Origin: Okapia johnstoni
Taxonomy: Eukaryota; Chordata; Mammalia; Artiodactyla; Giraffidae
Direction: 5' to 3'
Assembly: GCA_024291935.2 (NCBI GenBank)
Contig: CM044315.1
Location: 72,770,385 to 72,834,384 of the forward strand
DNA length: 64,000 nucleotides
The notes under the pieces were generated by a model. The model ran no database searches. It saw only the letters and a program-made list of their open reading frames with translations, and was not told the origin of the DNA. Shown piece by piece: positions 33,823 through 45,230 of the stretch (the first letter of the stretch is position 1; each line of letters opens with the position of its first letter). The position numbers and the translations under genes were made by a program.

Positions 33823-35034
33823 CCCTCAGAGATTAATGCAAAGAAATAGAGGAAAACAATAGAATGGGAAAGACTAGAGATCTTTTCAAGCAAATTAGAG
33901 ATAGGGAACATTTCATGCAAAGATGGGCTAAATAAAGGACAGAAATGGTAGGGACCTAACAGAAGCAGAAGATATTAAGAAGAGGTGGCAAGAATATACA
34001 GAAGAATTGTACAAAAAGTTCTTCACGACCCAGACAATCATGATGGCGTGATCACTCACCTAGAGCCAGACATCCTGGAATGTGAAGTCAAGTGCGCCTT
34101 AGGAAGTATCACTATGAACAAAGCTAGTGGAGGTGATGGAATTCCAGTTGAGCTATTTAAAATCCTGAAAGATGATGCTGTGAAAGTGCTGCACTCGATA
34201 TGCCAGCAAATCTCGAAAACTCAGCAGTGGCCACAGGACTGGAAAAGGTCAGTTTTCATTCAAATCCCAAAGAAAGGCAATGCCAAAGAATGCTCAAACT
34301 ACCGTACAGCTTCACTCATCTCACACGCTAGTAAAGTAATGCTCAAAATTCTCCACACCAGGCTTCAGCAATACATGAACCGTGAACTTCAGATGTTCAA
34401 GCTGGATTTAGAAAAGGCAGAGGAACCAGAGATCAAATTGTCAACATCAGTTGGATCATAGAAACGGCAAGAGAATTCCAGAAAAACATCTACTTCTGCT
34501 TCATTGACTATGTTGAAGACTTTGTGTGGATAACAACAAACTGTGGAAAATTCTTAAAGAGATGGGAATACGGGACCACCTTGCTTGTCTCCTGAGAAAC
34601 TTGTATGGAGGTCAAGAAGCAACAGTTAGAACCACACTAGGAATGACAGCTGGTTCAAATTCAGGAAAGGAGTACATCAAAGCTGAATATTATTACCTTG
34701 CTTATTTAACTTCTATGCAGAGTACATCATGCAAAATGCTGGGCTGGTTAAAGCACAAGCTGGAATCGAGATTGCCAGGAGAAATATCAATAACCTCAGA
34801 TGTGCACATGACACCACCCTTACGGCAGAAAGCAAAGAGGAACTAAAGAGCCTCTTGATGAAAGTGAAAGAGGAGAGTGAAAAAGCTGGCTTAAAACTCA
34901 TTACTGAAAAAACTAAGATCATGGCATCTGGTCCCATCACTTCATGGCAAATAGATGGGGAAACAATGGGAACAGTGACAAACTTTATTTTCTTGGGCTC
35001 CAAAATCACTGCAAATGGTGACTGCAGCCATGAA
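33823..35034 (+). mobile_element. BovB LINE lacking its 3' end
   Basis: Runs from the linker (GCAAAGAAATAGAGGAAAAC) through RT to GACTGCAGCCATGAA and then stops, with no 3' UTR or tail. LINEs normally retain the 3' end, so a later deletion is likely. Pieces 33985-34461, 34526-34846 and 34729-35115 are in different frames. RT motif C reads CAHDTT where functional copies have YADDTT. Confidence 0.9.
33985..34461 (+). pseudogene. BovB linker/RT N-terminal fragment
   Basis: 158 residues with DIKR-type linker remnants, MNKASGGDGIPVELFKILKD and IPKKGNAKECSNYR (RT fingers). The frame shifts near 34390 where a base is missing relative to sister copies (GAACTTCAGATG versus GAACTTCCAGATG). Confidence 0.85.
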
Positions 35035-35325
35035 CATGCAACATGGTATGTGGTATGTAGTAAAGTTCAGTGGCCGGTGGTAGACAGCATGATCTGTCAG
35101 GCTAGAGTTCAGTGACTAAAAATGTATGTGAGCAACTAGCTTGTGGACAAATGTAAGGATATACTGAAATAGTGTTTTATATATCCTTGAATGTCATTTT
35201 ATTTAACAAAAATTTCCATAAAATAGTTAATAAATTACATTCCATGTACCTATTTATTTGGGAGGGAAGAACAATAGTAATATTATTGATTGTCCACTTA
35301 CTATGTACCAGTTATTACTGCAAGT
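35035..35325. other. Intron-like sequence between opposed BovB copies
   Basis: No family recognised except a MIR-like end (CCACTTACTATGTACCAGTTATTACTG) at about 35294 continuing after 36121. Confidence 0.45.
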
Positions 35326-35334
35326 GATTTAGAG

Positions 35335-36120
35335 CTTCAGTTCAGTTCAGTCGCTCAGTCGTGTCCGACTCTTTGCGACCCCATGAATCGCAGCACGCCA
35401 GGCCTCCCTGTCCATCACCAACTCCCGGAGTCTACCCAAACCCATGTCCATCACGTCAGTGATGCCATCCAACCATCTCATCCTCTGTCGACCCCTTCTC
35501 CTCCCGCCCCCAATCCTACCCAGCATTAGGGTCTTTTCCAATGAGTCAACTCTTCGCATGAGGTGGCCAAAGGATTGGAGTTTCAGCTTCAACATCAGAC
35601 CTCCCAATGAACACCCAGGATTGATCTCTTTTAGGATGGATTGATTGGATCTCCTTGCAGTCCAAGGGACTCTCAAGAGTCTTCCCCAACACCACAGTTT
35701 AAAAGCATCAATTCTTCGGCGCTCAGCTTTCTTCACCGTCCAACTCTCACATCCATACATGACCACTGGAAAAACCATAGCCTTGACTAGACGGACTTTT
35801 GTTGGCAAAGTAATGTCTCTGCTTTTAAATATGCTATCTAGGTTGGCCATAACCTTCCTTCCAAGGAGTAAGCGTCTTTTAATTTCATGGCTGCAATCAC
35901 CATCAGCAGTGATTCTGGAGCCCAAAAAAATAAAGTCTGCCACTGTTTCCACTGTTTCCCCATCTATTTCCCACAAAGTGATGGGACCAGATGCCATGAT
36001 CTTAGTTTTCTGAACGTTGAGCTTTAAGCCAACTTTTTCACTCTCCTCTTTCACCTTCATCAAGAGGCTCTTTAGTTCTTCTTCACTTTCTGCCATAAGG
36101 GTGGTGTCATCCGAATATCT
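35335..36120 (-). mobile_element. BovB LINE, 3' part, young copy
   Basis: 5'-truncated just at RT motif C (reverse strand reads RYSDD instead of RYADD). Ends at the standard tail. The perfect 9-base target duplication GATTTAGAG lies at 35326-35334 and 36121-36129. The younger-subgroup state GATTGGGGGCGGGAGG is present. Confidence 0.95.
35347..36096 (-). pseudogene. BovB ORF C-terminal 249 residues, open to natural stop
   Basis: The frame is uninterrupted from just after motif C through the RT thumb/C-terminal domain, with [33 protein letters not shown] and [17 protein letters not shown], to the normal end KSRTRLSD. It is the best preserved C-terminus here and a useful reference for the lesions in other copies. 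It has no palm domain and no promoter, so it is not a functional gene. Confidence 0.9.
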
Positions 36121-36224
36121 GATTTAGAGGTATTAAACCCTTAATCCTCTTATGAACACTAAATAGGAAGGTATAGAATTAAGTCCTTCAAAATGTACAT
36201 ATACCACAAGAAGGTAAAGAATTT

Positions 36225-36430
36225 GTCTTAATCCTCCTTGTTTTATCACTAGCATCCAGAATAGTGTCTGGCATATGGAAAGCACTCAAATATTTGTTGG
36301 ATGAATAATGAGGAAATGGAGGCAAAAGAAGCTAAATAACTTGCACAAAGTCATACACAGTAACAAAGCCAGGATTTGAACCCAGGCATTCTGGTTTCAT
36401 ATCTCAGAGTCTTAGCCACTAGTTATGTAT
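36225..36430 (-). mobile_element. MIR (and adjoining L2 tail) fragments
   Basis: GAGGAAATGGAGGCAAAAGAAGCTAA and AGCCAGGATTTGAACCCAGG are MIR in reverse orientation. The preceding GAAAGCACTCAAATATTTGTTGGATGAATAA is L2-3'-end-like. Confidence 0.6.
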
Positions 36431-36849
36431 ATATTTGGAAACATTCCCCTTTCACTTCTGCTTTTCGGCATTTAGAAGTACTTGCAGTATAAAAATGCTC
36501 TCATGAACTATAAGTTGTCCTTATTCTTTTTGCTAATAAAAGAAAGAGAAACTCTAGTTTAATAACATCTAAATACTAGACCATAGTATGTCTGAATTAC
36601 TTAATGCTCCCACTGCAGGTAATAGTACTGAGAGCAGAGCAAGGAAAAAGAGATATACATCAATGGGTTACTATAATGGACTTTTAAAATATACACATGC
36701 CTACTGTTGGAGTATATTCACACAAAGGTTACTTAATGTAGCATTATAATCAATCAGCACTACACAAAGCAGTGTAAAATGCGGCATGCGTACACACCTA
36801 GGTTTGCTACAGTCTTTTAAAAAGAGCTCAACAGCACTCCATTACATGT
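36431..36849. other. Intron-like sequence
   Basis: No repeat or coding feature recognised. Confidence 0.4.
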
Positions 36850-37445
36850 ATTACAATTTAACTCTCATCCCTTTCAACAGACATCTAGATTGTCTCCATA
36901 TTTTTATAACTATATACAATATAACGAATATCTTTGTACACATACACTTACACTTTAATATACAATAAATCCCTACAAGTGGAGTTTTAGACAAAAGTAT
37001 TACACAGATTAAATTTTAATAAATGTTGCCAAAATTTCCAAACATGCTGTGCTTATTTCTATGTAAAATTATTTCTATAAGTTTGTCATTACTATTATCA
37101 ATCTTTACCAATTTCACAGGTAGAAAATGGGACCTGATATTTCACTTAGTATTTTTTATTAATTTTTTATTTTTGGCTGCTCTGAGTCTTTTTTGCTACT
37201 CGTGGGCTTCTCACTGTGATGGCTTCTCTTGTTGTGGAGCACAGGCTCTAGGGATGTGGGTTTCAGCAGTTGCAGCTTATAGGCTTAGTTGCCCTGTGGC
37301 ATGTGGAATCTTCCCACACCAGAGAAAGCAGACTCTCAACAACTGGACCACTAGGACATCCCTCTAATTTGTATTTTTAATTATGAGTAAAAGCTGAACA
37401 TCTATTTATCTGTCATACGCTTATTGGCCTTTTTGTATATATACA
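36850..37445 (-). mobile_element. Old L1 fragment split by a SINE
   Basis: ACATCTAGATTGTCTCCATATTTTTATAACTA and TAATAAATGTTGCCAAAATTTCCA are old L1 in antisense; the same element resumes after the SINE at about 37370. Confidence 0.6.
37158..37362 (-). mobile_element. CHR-like SINE
   Basis: The reverse complement starts GGGATGTCCTAGTGGTCCAG and ends in GCCAAAAATAAAAAATT. It is similar to the element at 693-976. Confidence 0.75.
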
Positions 37446-37451
37446 CATATA

Positions 37452-37660
37452 GGTTGGGTTAGTCACTCAGTTATGTCTGTCTCTTCGCCACCCCATGGAC
37501 TGTAGCCCACCAGGCTCCTCTGTCCATGGGATTCTCCAGGCAAGAATCTTGGAGTGGGTAGCCATTTCCTCCTTCAGGAGATCTTCCTGACCCAGGGACC
37601 GAACCTGGGTCTCCCACATTACTGGTAGGTTCCTTACCATCTGAGCCACCAGGGACGCCT
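37452..37660 (-). mobile_element. Bov-tA SINE
   Basis: Reverse orientation with head AGGCGTCCCTGGTGGCTCAGA at about 37660 and tail near 37452, bordered by an AC/AT-rich repeat. Confidence 0.9.
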
Positions 37661-37664
37661 ATGT

Positions 37665-37666
<2 letters not shown>

Positions 37667-37705
<39 letters not shown>

Positions 37706-37752
37706 GTATATATATTATTATAATATATATATTATTGTATATATATACACAC
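37667..37752 (+). repeat. (CA)n/(TA)n microsatellite
   Basis: About 13 CA units (37669-37696) pass into TATATA-rich sequence and a short ACACAC at 37747. Placed at the 5' end of the Bov-tA. Confidence 0.95.
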
Positions 37753-37761
37753 ACAATGTTT

Positions 37762-38216
37762 GGAGTTTTTTTATTTAAATTTATCTTTAATTGGAGGATA
37801 ATTGCTTTACAATATTGTGTTGGTTTCTGCTATACAGCAATATGAATCAGCCATAAATATACATATGTCCCCTCCCTCTTGAACCTCCCTCTCACCTTCT
37901 ACCCCATCCCACCCCTAGAGGTTATCACAGAGCACCAGATTTGAGCTTCCTATGTCACACAGCAAATTTCTACAGGCTATCTAGTTTTACACATGGTAAT
38001 GTATATATTTCAATGCTATTCTGTCAATTCATCCCTCCCTCCTCTTCCCCCACTGTGTCTACAAGTCTGTTCTCTATGTCTGTGTCTCCAATATTGCCTT
38101 GCAGATAGGTTCGTCAGTATCATATTTCTAGATGCACTAATATATGATATTTGTTTTTTTTCTAACTACCTTCACTCTGTATAATAGGCTCTTGTTCATC
38201 CACTTTATTAGAATCT
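37762..38216 (-). mobile_element. Ruminant-type L1 3' end
   Basis: GGAGGATAATTGCTTTACAATATTGTG at 37793 and the CCCTCCCTC-rich 3' UTR are the antisense of ruminant L1 3' ends. A second copy lies at 51758-52311. Confidence 0.85.
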
Positions 38217-38219
38217 TTA

Positions 38220-38800
38220 TCCCAGTTTAATGCTTATTCTTTTTTTTCTACTTGGAAGTCATCCATTTTTTGGTAATCAAATTCATCAGTCTCCTTTATG
38301 GCTTTTATATTTCACATGATGCTTAGAAAAGCCTTTCTCATTCCAATATTATAAAAATGTTAACATATGTTTTCCCTGCTATTTTCATGGCTATTTTTGT
38401 TTGTTTCACTCTTTCATTGTCTAGAATCTATTTTGGCAGTAAAAGTTTTGTAACTTGCTTTTCTCATTCAATAATATATCCTAGATAACTCACCACATCA
38501 CACTTCATTTATTTAACAATGCATATAGAATTCTAAAATATTCCTATATCATAGCTTATTTAGTTGTTTAATAATTATATAGAGCTATACATTAATTATG
38601 TTATTAGTTATTTACAGCACTGATGAGCATTTACATTTTCTCCTATTTTTCGACAAGTACCATGAATGCTGCCATGTACGTGCCTCCTTATACACATGTT
38701 TTTTTAAGATACACATTAAGAAATATGATTATTAGTTATTAGTATGTCTCTTCTTTGCTATTCATAAACTACCCTCCAAAATGATATGCCTAATAGGTTT
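38220..38800 (-). mobile_element. Old L1 fragment
   Basis: TAATCAAATTCATCAGTCTCC and TTTCTCCTATTTTTCGACAAGTACCATGAATGC are antisense old L1 sequence. Divergent. Confidence 0.5.
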
Positions 38801-38937
38801 TCATTTTAAGAATTCATTCAACAAATAGTTAAGTGCTTTTTTATGTTGCAGACACTTCTAGAGGCTGAGCATACAGCATAATGGTAACCAATTCAGATAA
38901 AGGCACCACTTTGGTGATTAAGAATTCAGGACCTAGA

Positions 38938-39049
38938 AAGAGGGAGGGGCTCAAATGTATATTTATGGCTGATTCACACTGTTGTACAGCAGAAACCAAT
39001 ACAACATTTTAAAACAATTATCCTCCAATTAAAATAAATTAAAAAAAAA
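38938..39049 (+). mobile_element. Short ruminant L1 3' tail
   Basis: TATGGCTGATTCACACTGTTG, ATCCTCCAATTAAAATAAATT and a poly-A run. It interrupts MIR-like sequence, with an imperfect duplication (AAGAATTCAGGACCTAG / AAGAGTACAGGCTCTAG). Confidence 0.75.
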
Positions 39050-39085
39050 AAGAGTACAGGCTCTAGATATAGGTTGCCTGAATTC
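39050..39085 (+). mobile_element. MIR, left part (continues at 40802-40975)
   Basis: GTACAGGCTCTAGATATAGGTTGCCTGAATTC joins to AAATTTGGGCTTAGTAAGT-TGTCCGACCTTGGACAAG beyond the BovB. Together they make an ordinary MIR. Confidence 0.7.
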
Positions 39086-39607
39086 TTTATTTACTATGCC
39101 AAAACCTCTGACTGTGTGGATCACAATAAACTGTGGAAAATTCTTCAAGAGATGGGAATACCAGACCACCTGACCTGCCTCTTGAGAAACCTGTATGCAG
39201 GTCAGGAAGCAACAGTTAGAACTGGACATGGAACAACAGACTGGTTCCAAATAGGTAAAGGAGTATCTCAAGGCTATATATTGTCACCCTGCTTATTTAA
39301 CTTATATACAGAGTACATCATGAGAAACACTGGGCTGGAAGAAGCACAAGCTGGAATCAAGATTGCCGGGAGAAATATCAATAACCTCAGATACGCAGAT
39401 GACACCACCCTTACGACAGAAAGTGAAGAGGAACTACAGAGCCTCTTGATGAAAGTGAAAAAGGAGAGTGAAAAAGTTGGCTTAAAGCTCAACATTCAGA
39501 AAACTAAGATCATGGCATCTGGTCCCATCACTTCATGGCAAATAGATGGGGAAACAGTGGAAACAGTGGCAGACTTTATTTTTGGGGGCTCCAAAATCAG
39601 ATGGTGA
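39074..39607 (+). pseudogene. BovB RT palm fragment, catalytic Asp lost
   Basis: 177 residues include IGKGVSQGYILSPCLFNLYTEYIM (motif B region) and NNLRYADDTTL (motif C). Motif A Asp is Tyr. The frame ends at a short deletion (GGCTCCAAAATCAGATGG lacks ACTGC) before the inner insertion. Confidence 0.88.
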
Positions 39608-40801
39608 TTGCAGCCATGAAATTAAAAGACTCTTACTCCTTGGAAGGAAAGTTATGACCAACCTAGTTCAGTTCAGTTCAGTCGCTCAGTCATGTCCGAC
39701 TCTTTGCAACCCCATGAATTGCAGCACACCAGGCCTCCCTGTCCATCACCAACTCCCGGAGTCTACCCAAACCCATGTCCATCGAGTCAGTGATGCCATC
39801 CAACCATCTATCTCATCCTCTGTCATCCCCTTCTCCTCCTGCCCCCAATCCTACCCAGCATTAGGGTCTTTTCCAATGAGTCAACTCTTCGCATGAGGTG
39901 GCCAAAGGATTGGAGTTTCAGCTTCAACATCAGTCCTTCCAGTGAACACTCAGGACTGATCTCCTTTAGGATGGATTGATTGGATCTCCTTGCAGTCCAA
40001 GGGACTCTCAAGAGTCTTCCCCAACACCACAGTTCAAAAGCATCAATTCTGCAGCGCTCAGCTTTCTTCACTGTCCATCTCTCACATCCATACATGACCA
40101 CTGGAAAAACCATAGCCTTGACTAGACGGACTTTTGTTGGCAAAGTAATATAAATATGCTGTCTAGGTTGGCCATAACCTTCCTTCCAAGGAGTAAGCGT
40201 CTTTTAATTTCATGGCTGCAATCACCATCAGCAGTGATTTTGGAGCCCCCAAAAATAAAGTCTGACACTGTTTCCACTGTTTCCCCATCTATTTCCCATG
40301 ACCAACCTAGACAGCATATTAAAAAGCAGAGACATTACTTTGCCAACAAAGGTCTATGGTTTTTCCAGTAGTCATGTATGGATGTGAGAGTTGTACTGTG
40401 AAGAAAGCCGAGCGACGAAAAATTGATGCTTTTGAACTGTGGAGTTGGAGAAGACTCTTGAGAGTCCCCTGGACTGCAAGGAGATCCAACCAGTCCATCC
40501 TAAAGGAGATCAGTCCTGGGTGTTCATTGGAAGGACTGACGTTGAAGCTGAAACTCCAATACTTCGGCCACCTCATGTGAAGAGTTGACTCCTTGGAAAA
40601 GACCTTGCTGATGGGAAGGATTGGGGGTGGGAGGAGTAGGGGACAACAGAGGATAAGATGGCTGGATGGCATCAGTGACTCAATGGACATGGGTTTGGGT
40701 GGACTCCAGGTGTTGGTGATGGACAGGGAGGCCTGGCGTGCTGCAGTTCATGGAGTCACAAAGAGTCAGACAAGACTGAGTGACTGAACTGAACTGAATT
40801 C
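39086..40801 (+). mobile_element. BovB LINE, itself split by another BovB
   Basis: 5'-truncated at RT motif A. Segments 39086-39666 and 40311-40801 join across the inner BovB. Motif A reads FIYYAKTSD, with the catalytic Asp changed to Tyr, and YADD is intact. The short duplication CTGAATTC (39078-39085, 40794-40801) overlaps the BovB end. Confidence 0.92.
39667..40297 (-). mobile_element. BovB LINE inserted into BovB
   Basis: Reverse orientation, 5'-truncated, tail at 39667. The perfect 13-base duplication ATGACCAACCTAG lies at 39654-39666 and 40298-40310. It shares with the copy at 56956-59140 the premature TGA in the C-terminal Arg-rich region and the adjacent 4-base insertion (GAGATAGATGG). 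Confidence 0.95.
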
Positions 40802-40975
40802 AAATTTGGGCTTAGTAAGTACTGAATGTCCGACCTTGGACAAGTTTCTCTATCCTTGTACCTCAAGTATCTTAACAATAAAACAATAATAATAACAGTA
40901 CTCACCTCACTAGGATTATTGTAAAGACTGTTGTGCCTGCCACAGAGAAAGTAGTCAATAAAGTTCTCTTGTAAT
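40802..40975 (+). mobile_element. MIR, right part
   Basis: CCGACCTTGGACAAGTTTCTC core at 40831 and TCACTAGGATTATTGTAAAGA 3' part. Confidence 0.7.
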
Positions 40976-40984
40976 TATTACTTA

Positions 40985-41190
40985 AATTTGCTCTAACCAA
41001 CTTTTACTTTTTTGCCAATGAGAGGCAAAAACATATTTTACTATTTAATCACCATTTCTCTGATTACTAGTAAGACTGACATATATTTTTATCTTTTTTA
41101 CTTTCTATTTTGTGATCTGTTGAAATATCTTATCCATTTTTTCTATTGGGATGTTTTGTACTTTTCTTAATGTGACACTAAATGTGATGC
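40985..41190 (-). mobile_element. Old L1 fragment
   Basis: ATTTCTCTGATTACTAGTAAGACTGACAT and TTTCTATTGGGATGTTTTGT are antisense L1 ORF2-end sequence. Confidence 0.55.
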
Positions 41191-41984
41191 AAATATTTTA
41201 TAGCGTGACACCTAAGCTCTGACCCATAAGCTATCGGGTTCTATTTGTGGCCAAGTTACAAGAATAGCAGTGCTGACTACTATTTTGCTAAGAGAATTTC
41301 ATGTTCTGCTCTCTACTTTAAAAGGATTTCTGAGTGCTTAGATTCAGGGGAAGGAGGTAAGGAATACTCTCCAGGCAATGGAAAGCAAAAGCTAAAGGCA
41401 AGGGATGGTTTCTATCTTATCTACTCTTGTTTCCTTAACACGTGGTACAGGGCCTGACACATAATGAACTCTGGATAAACACATATTGTTTGAATGAATG
41501 CAAAATCTCCTTACTAGGTTACAAGCTCCTTGTGGGCAAGGATGGCATCATACCTATGTTGGTATCACTCCCACAATGCCTAACAGTGTTTTTACACAGA
41601 GGAAGCACTCAAATGTTTTTACTGAAGAGACTGCTATCTCTGAACCTGTGTGAAAGCAGCTGAGGTAATCAATGGAAAACAAACAATCCCTTCCTCATAT
41701 AAAGATTATACTCTGATTTGCAGCTGTAGATAGCTCTGTATGGAGCTGCTGTTTAGGACTCTGGTGTTTAGGTCACTTCTTGAATTCACCATCTGTTTCA
41801 AGTCTTTGTTCTAGAAAAAATAAGTCATTTCCAGTCATTCCACTAGACACAGCTGTTTGGGTCTCCTGATTCCTCTTCCCACATTCCCTGACTGACAGAG
41901 CTCTGCTTTGCTAAGTGCTGTTAGGCTGATTATTTTCCGGAATATCACTCTTGGTGATCTAGGCTTGTAGTCTAATGTGAAACA
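41191..41984 (+). mobile_element. Intron-like sequence containing an L2 3' end
   Basis: 41425-41645 has the L2 3' phrases GGGCCTGACACATAATGAACTC and TACAAGCTCCTTGTGGGCAAGG. The remainder is unclassified, and no exon is recognised. Confidence 0.5.
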
Positions 41985-42215
41985 GTGAGGCAATGTGGCA
42001 TAATGGAAGAGGTGCAGGATCCTCGGAGCCAGACGATCTGGGTTTGCATATTAACTCAGTCATTTTCTACCTGACCTAAATATCCCTAAGTCTCAGTTTC
42101 CTTAAGTTTTCAAATGGGAATAACAGCAATACTATATCTAACCCACCTGGGTCACAAGACTGCAATAAGAGTTATAAAATTAGATTAAAATGCAGAAATA
42201 TTTTACAAATATATG
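41985..42215 (+). mobile_element. MIR SINE
   Basis: GTGGCATAATGGAAGAGGTGCAGG head and TCTCAGTTTCCTTAAGTTTTCAAATGGGAATAA core in order. Confidence 0.75.
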
Positions 42216-42266
42216 TCACTACTATATTAAATAGGACTCAAAGACTACACTAAAAGAATTCCACCA

Positions 42267-42597
42267 ACACAGATGCATAGAACAGTCTTATGGACTCTGA
42301 GGGAGAAGGTGAGGGTGGGACGTTCTGGGACAATAGCATTGAAACATGTATATTATCATATGTGAAACAGAACACCATTCCATGTTCGATGCATGAGACA
42401 AATGCTCAGGGCTGGGGCAATGGGATGACCCAGAGGGATGGGATGGGGAGGGAGGTGGGAGGGGGGTTCAGGATGGGGAACACATGTAAACCCATGGCTG
42501 ATTCATGTCAATGTATGGCAAAAACTACTACAATATTGTAAAGTAATTAGCCCCCAACTAAAATAAATAAATTTATTTAAAAAAAAAAAAAAAAAAA
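42267..42597 (+). mobile_element. Ruminant L1 3' end with poly-A
   Basis: 5'-truncated 331-base insertion: G-rich 3' UTR (GGGAGGTGGGAGG), CATGGCTGATTCATGTCAATG and a long A tail. The perfect 12-base duplication AGAATTCCACCA lies at 42255-42266 and 42598-42609. Recent. Confidence 0.93.
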
Positions 42598-42609
42598 AGA
42601 ATTCCACCA

Positions 42610-42835
42610 GACAATTCACTTCATGGGAGCAAGGATCATGTCTGACTGGGTCACGGCTGCACCTCCAAAGCCTGGCATATTTGTTGAAGGAACGACTAAA
42701 AGAACAATAGAAAATTAACAGAGCACTCACCAGTGACCTTCATCAAATTAATAAATCTCTGAGTTTCAATTTGCTCATTTGTAAAGTGAGAACGATACCA
42801 CTTATGTCAAAAGATTAACATAAAGGATACTCTTC
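42610..42835 (+). mobile_element. L2 tail and MIR fragments
   Basis: GGAGCAAGGATCATGTCTGACT with TATTTGTTGAAGGAACGA is L2-like. GAGTTTCAATTTGCTCATTTGTAAAGTGAG is MIR-like. Confidence 0.5.
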
Positions 42836-43004
42836 TATTTCCTTTTTCCTCCAGAGCCAGATATACTTTAGGACCTGGTTGTATAAAAAGTAGATACTCT
42901 TAGTAGTTTAATATTAATGGGTACTGACGCCAATTATTTTAGAGATGGTCAGGAACATTATACTATCATCTGCCCTCTACTCTCACTAAAAATTAATACT
43001 GGCT

Positions 43005-43400
43005 ATTCAGACAGAGAAAGATAAATATCATATGAAATCACATATATGGAATCAAAAAAATGATACAAATGAATTTATTTATAAAACAGAAATAGACTCA
43101 CAGACATAGAAAACAAACTTATGGTTACCAAAGGGGTAAGGAGCAGGAGGGATAAATAGAAGCTTGAGATTAACACATACACACTGCAATATATAAAACA
43201 GATAAACAAAAAGAACCTACTGTATAGAACAGGGAAATATATTTACTATCTTATAATAATCCATAAAGGAGAGAATCTGAAAAACAAAAAAATATATATA
43301 TACATACACACACATTTTGAAACTGCATCACTATGCTGTATACCTAGAACTAACATTAACACTGTAAATCAGCTATACTTAAATGAAAAAGTTGTTTTGA
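43005..43400 (+). mobile_element. Ruminant L1 3' end
   Basis: ACAGACATAGAAAACAAACTTATGGTTACC and the ending TAAATCAGCTATACTTAAATGAAAAA are characteristic. Confidence 0.85.
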
Positions 43401-43568
43401 AAAAAAAATCAGTACTGGCAAAGTCATTATTAAATACTTTATCTCTGCCATGTTTAAACTGCTTCAGTTCACTCTGACTCACATATATATAAACCCTTAA
43501 AATGAACCACTGCCCTAGTAAAGTCTTCTCAGACACAACTGCATCTTTATGTAACCTAGACAAAATAA

Positions 43569-43779
43569 TCTCTTGTGCTCAGCCATGTCCAATTCTGTGA
43601 TCCTATGGACTGTAGTCCACCAGGCTCCTCAGTCCATGGAATTTTCCAGGCAAGAATACTGGAGTGGGTTGCCATTTCCTTCTCCAGGTGATCTTCCTGA
43701 CCCAGGGATCAAACCCATCTCTTGTGTCCCCTACACTGGCAGGCAGATTCTTTACCACTGCATCACCTGGGAAGTCAAA
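43569..43779 (-). mobile_element. Bov-tA SINE
   Basis: Reverse orientation with complete body and head. The perfect 9-base duplication ACAAAATAA lies at 43560-43568 and 43780-43788. Confidence 0.92.
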
Positions 43780-44634
43780 ACAAAATAACTTAATACTAGT
43801 CAAAATCATTTAAGCATCAAAGCCATATCAAAACAAATTCCATTTACTGGTCACAGTACATAAAATGGGAATAATGTTTATTGAGTTATCAACAGTGTTC
43901 ACATACATAGCATCCAATTCACATTATGCAGGAGAATTAAAGCTAGGGCACCTAACAACAGAGCCCCAAAACACACGAAGCATAAACTGACAGAACTGGA
44001 GTAAGAAATAGACAATTCAATAATAAGAGTTGTATGTTTCACTACCCCACTTTCAATTGTGGATAAAACAACTAGGGAGAAGATTAGTAAAGAAAAAGAA
44101 AATGTGAACACTGTATGTCAATTAGACCTAACAGACATCTACAGAATACTCCATCCAACAACATCAGGATATAACATTCTTCTCAAGTGCACATGATTAG
44201 GAGAGACCATGTTAAGCCATAAAACAAGCCTCAATACATTAATGAAGGACTGAAATCATACAAAATATGCTTTCTGACCACAATGGAATAAAATGAGAAA
44301 TCAATAACAAAGGAAATTCAAAAATATGTGAAAACTAAACAACACACTAAATAAACATGTCAAATTATAAATCACAAGGAATATTACAAAACACTTTGAG
44401 GTGAAATGAAAATGCTTTAAGAATGCAAATAAAACATACCAAAACTTATGGGGTACAGTGAAAGCAATGTTTAGAGGAAATTTTATAGTTATAAACATCT
44501 ACTTTAAAAAAAAAAAAGTAAAATTACAAATAGTAACTTTTTACCTTTAGAAACTAAAAATAAAAAGGGGGGCGATGGGGGAGAAGGCAAACTAAACCCA
44601 AAGCAAGCAGAAGGAAGGAAATAGTAAAGATTAT

Positions 44635-45221
44635 GAAACTGAGCAAGACCCTGTGGGGCCCTCCCGGATACAAATCTTTTCTGTGTCTCCCGTCTCTTGT
44701 TTGTAGGAAAGAGGTTTCATTCAGCCTCCCTGGTCTTCCCTGAGTTCCAAAGGGCAGATTCAAACAGTTGCTTATCAGGAAGGAAGGGCAGAAGGAAAAG
44801 GAGCAGTCAAGAAGCAACAGTGCAGCTGTGGGACAGAGTCCTGGTTTCTCCTCAAGGAATATATATAACAATGCCTTCGAGTTCTTCCGTAGGAACTAAA
44901 GCCCCCACACAGGTGGAGGATGTCAACTTCCTGCTAAACATAAGATTCCTGGAACAGCACTCTGTTACCTCACCACGAACCAATCAGAAGTAAGTCTGTA
45001 CACAGTACAAGATAATAATAAAGGCTCTGACCCCCTCCCCAAATGATTCTAGCTTTAAAACCTTTCATGGTTGAGCAGGACCTTCAAAGTTGGTTTTGGA
45101 GTTTGCCTTCTCCCCCGGTTATCAGCCTCCTGAATAAAGCAGTCATACCTTTTCAAACCAATACTTGCCTCTCAAGTACTGGCTTTTAAGAAGCAAGCAG
45201 CCAAAATTGAGTTTGGTAACA
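44635..45221 (+). mobile_element. Endogenous retrovirus solo LTR, family B copy 1
   Basis: Roughly 580 bases beginning near TGTGGGGCCCTCC (44652) and ending near GTTTGGTAACA. A TATA-like ATATATATAA lies at about 44862 and AATAAA signals at about 45017 and 45133. It resembles the LTR at 46297-49455. No internal viral genes are attached. The exact left boundary is uncertain by about 17 bases. Confidence 0.75.
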
Positions 45222-45230
45222 ATCAGAACG

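Noticed and set aside
42290..42541. 83-residue Gly-rich frame
   Set aside because: It is the G-rich 3' UTR of a recent ruminant L1 with poly-A and target duplication.
44554..44993. Overlapping 105- and 98-residue frames on opposite strands
   Set aside because: They fall inside an LTR; GC-richer composition explains the lack of stops.
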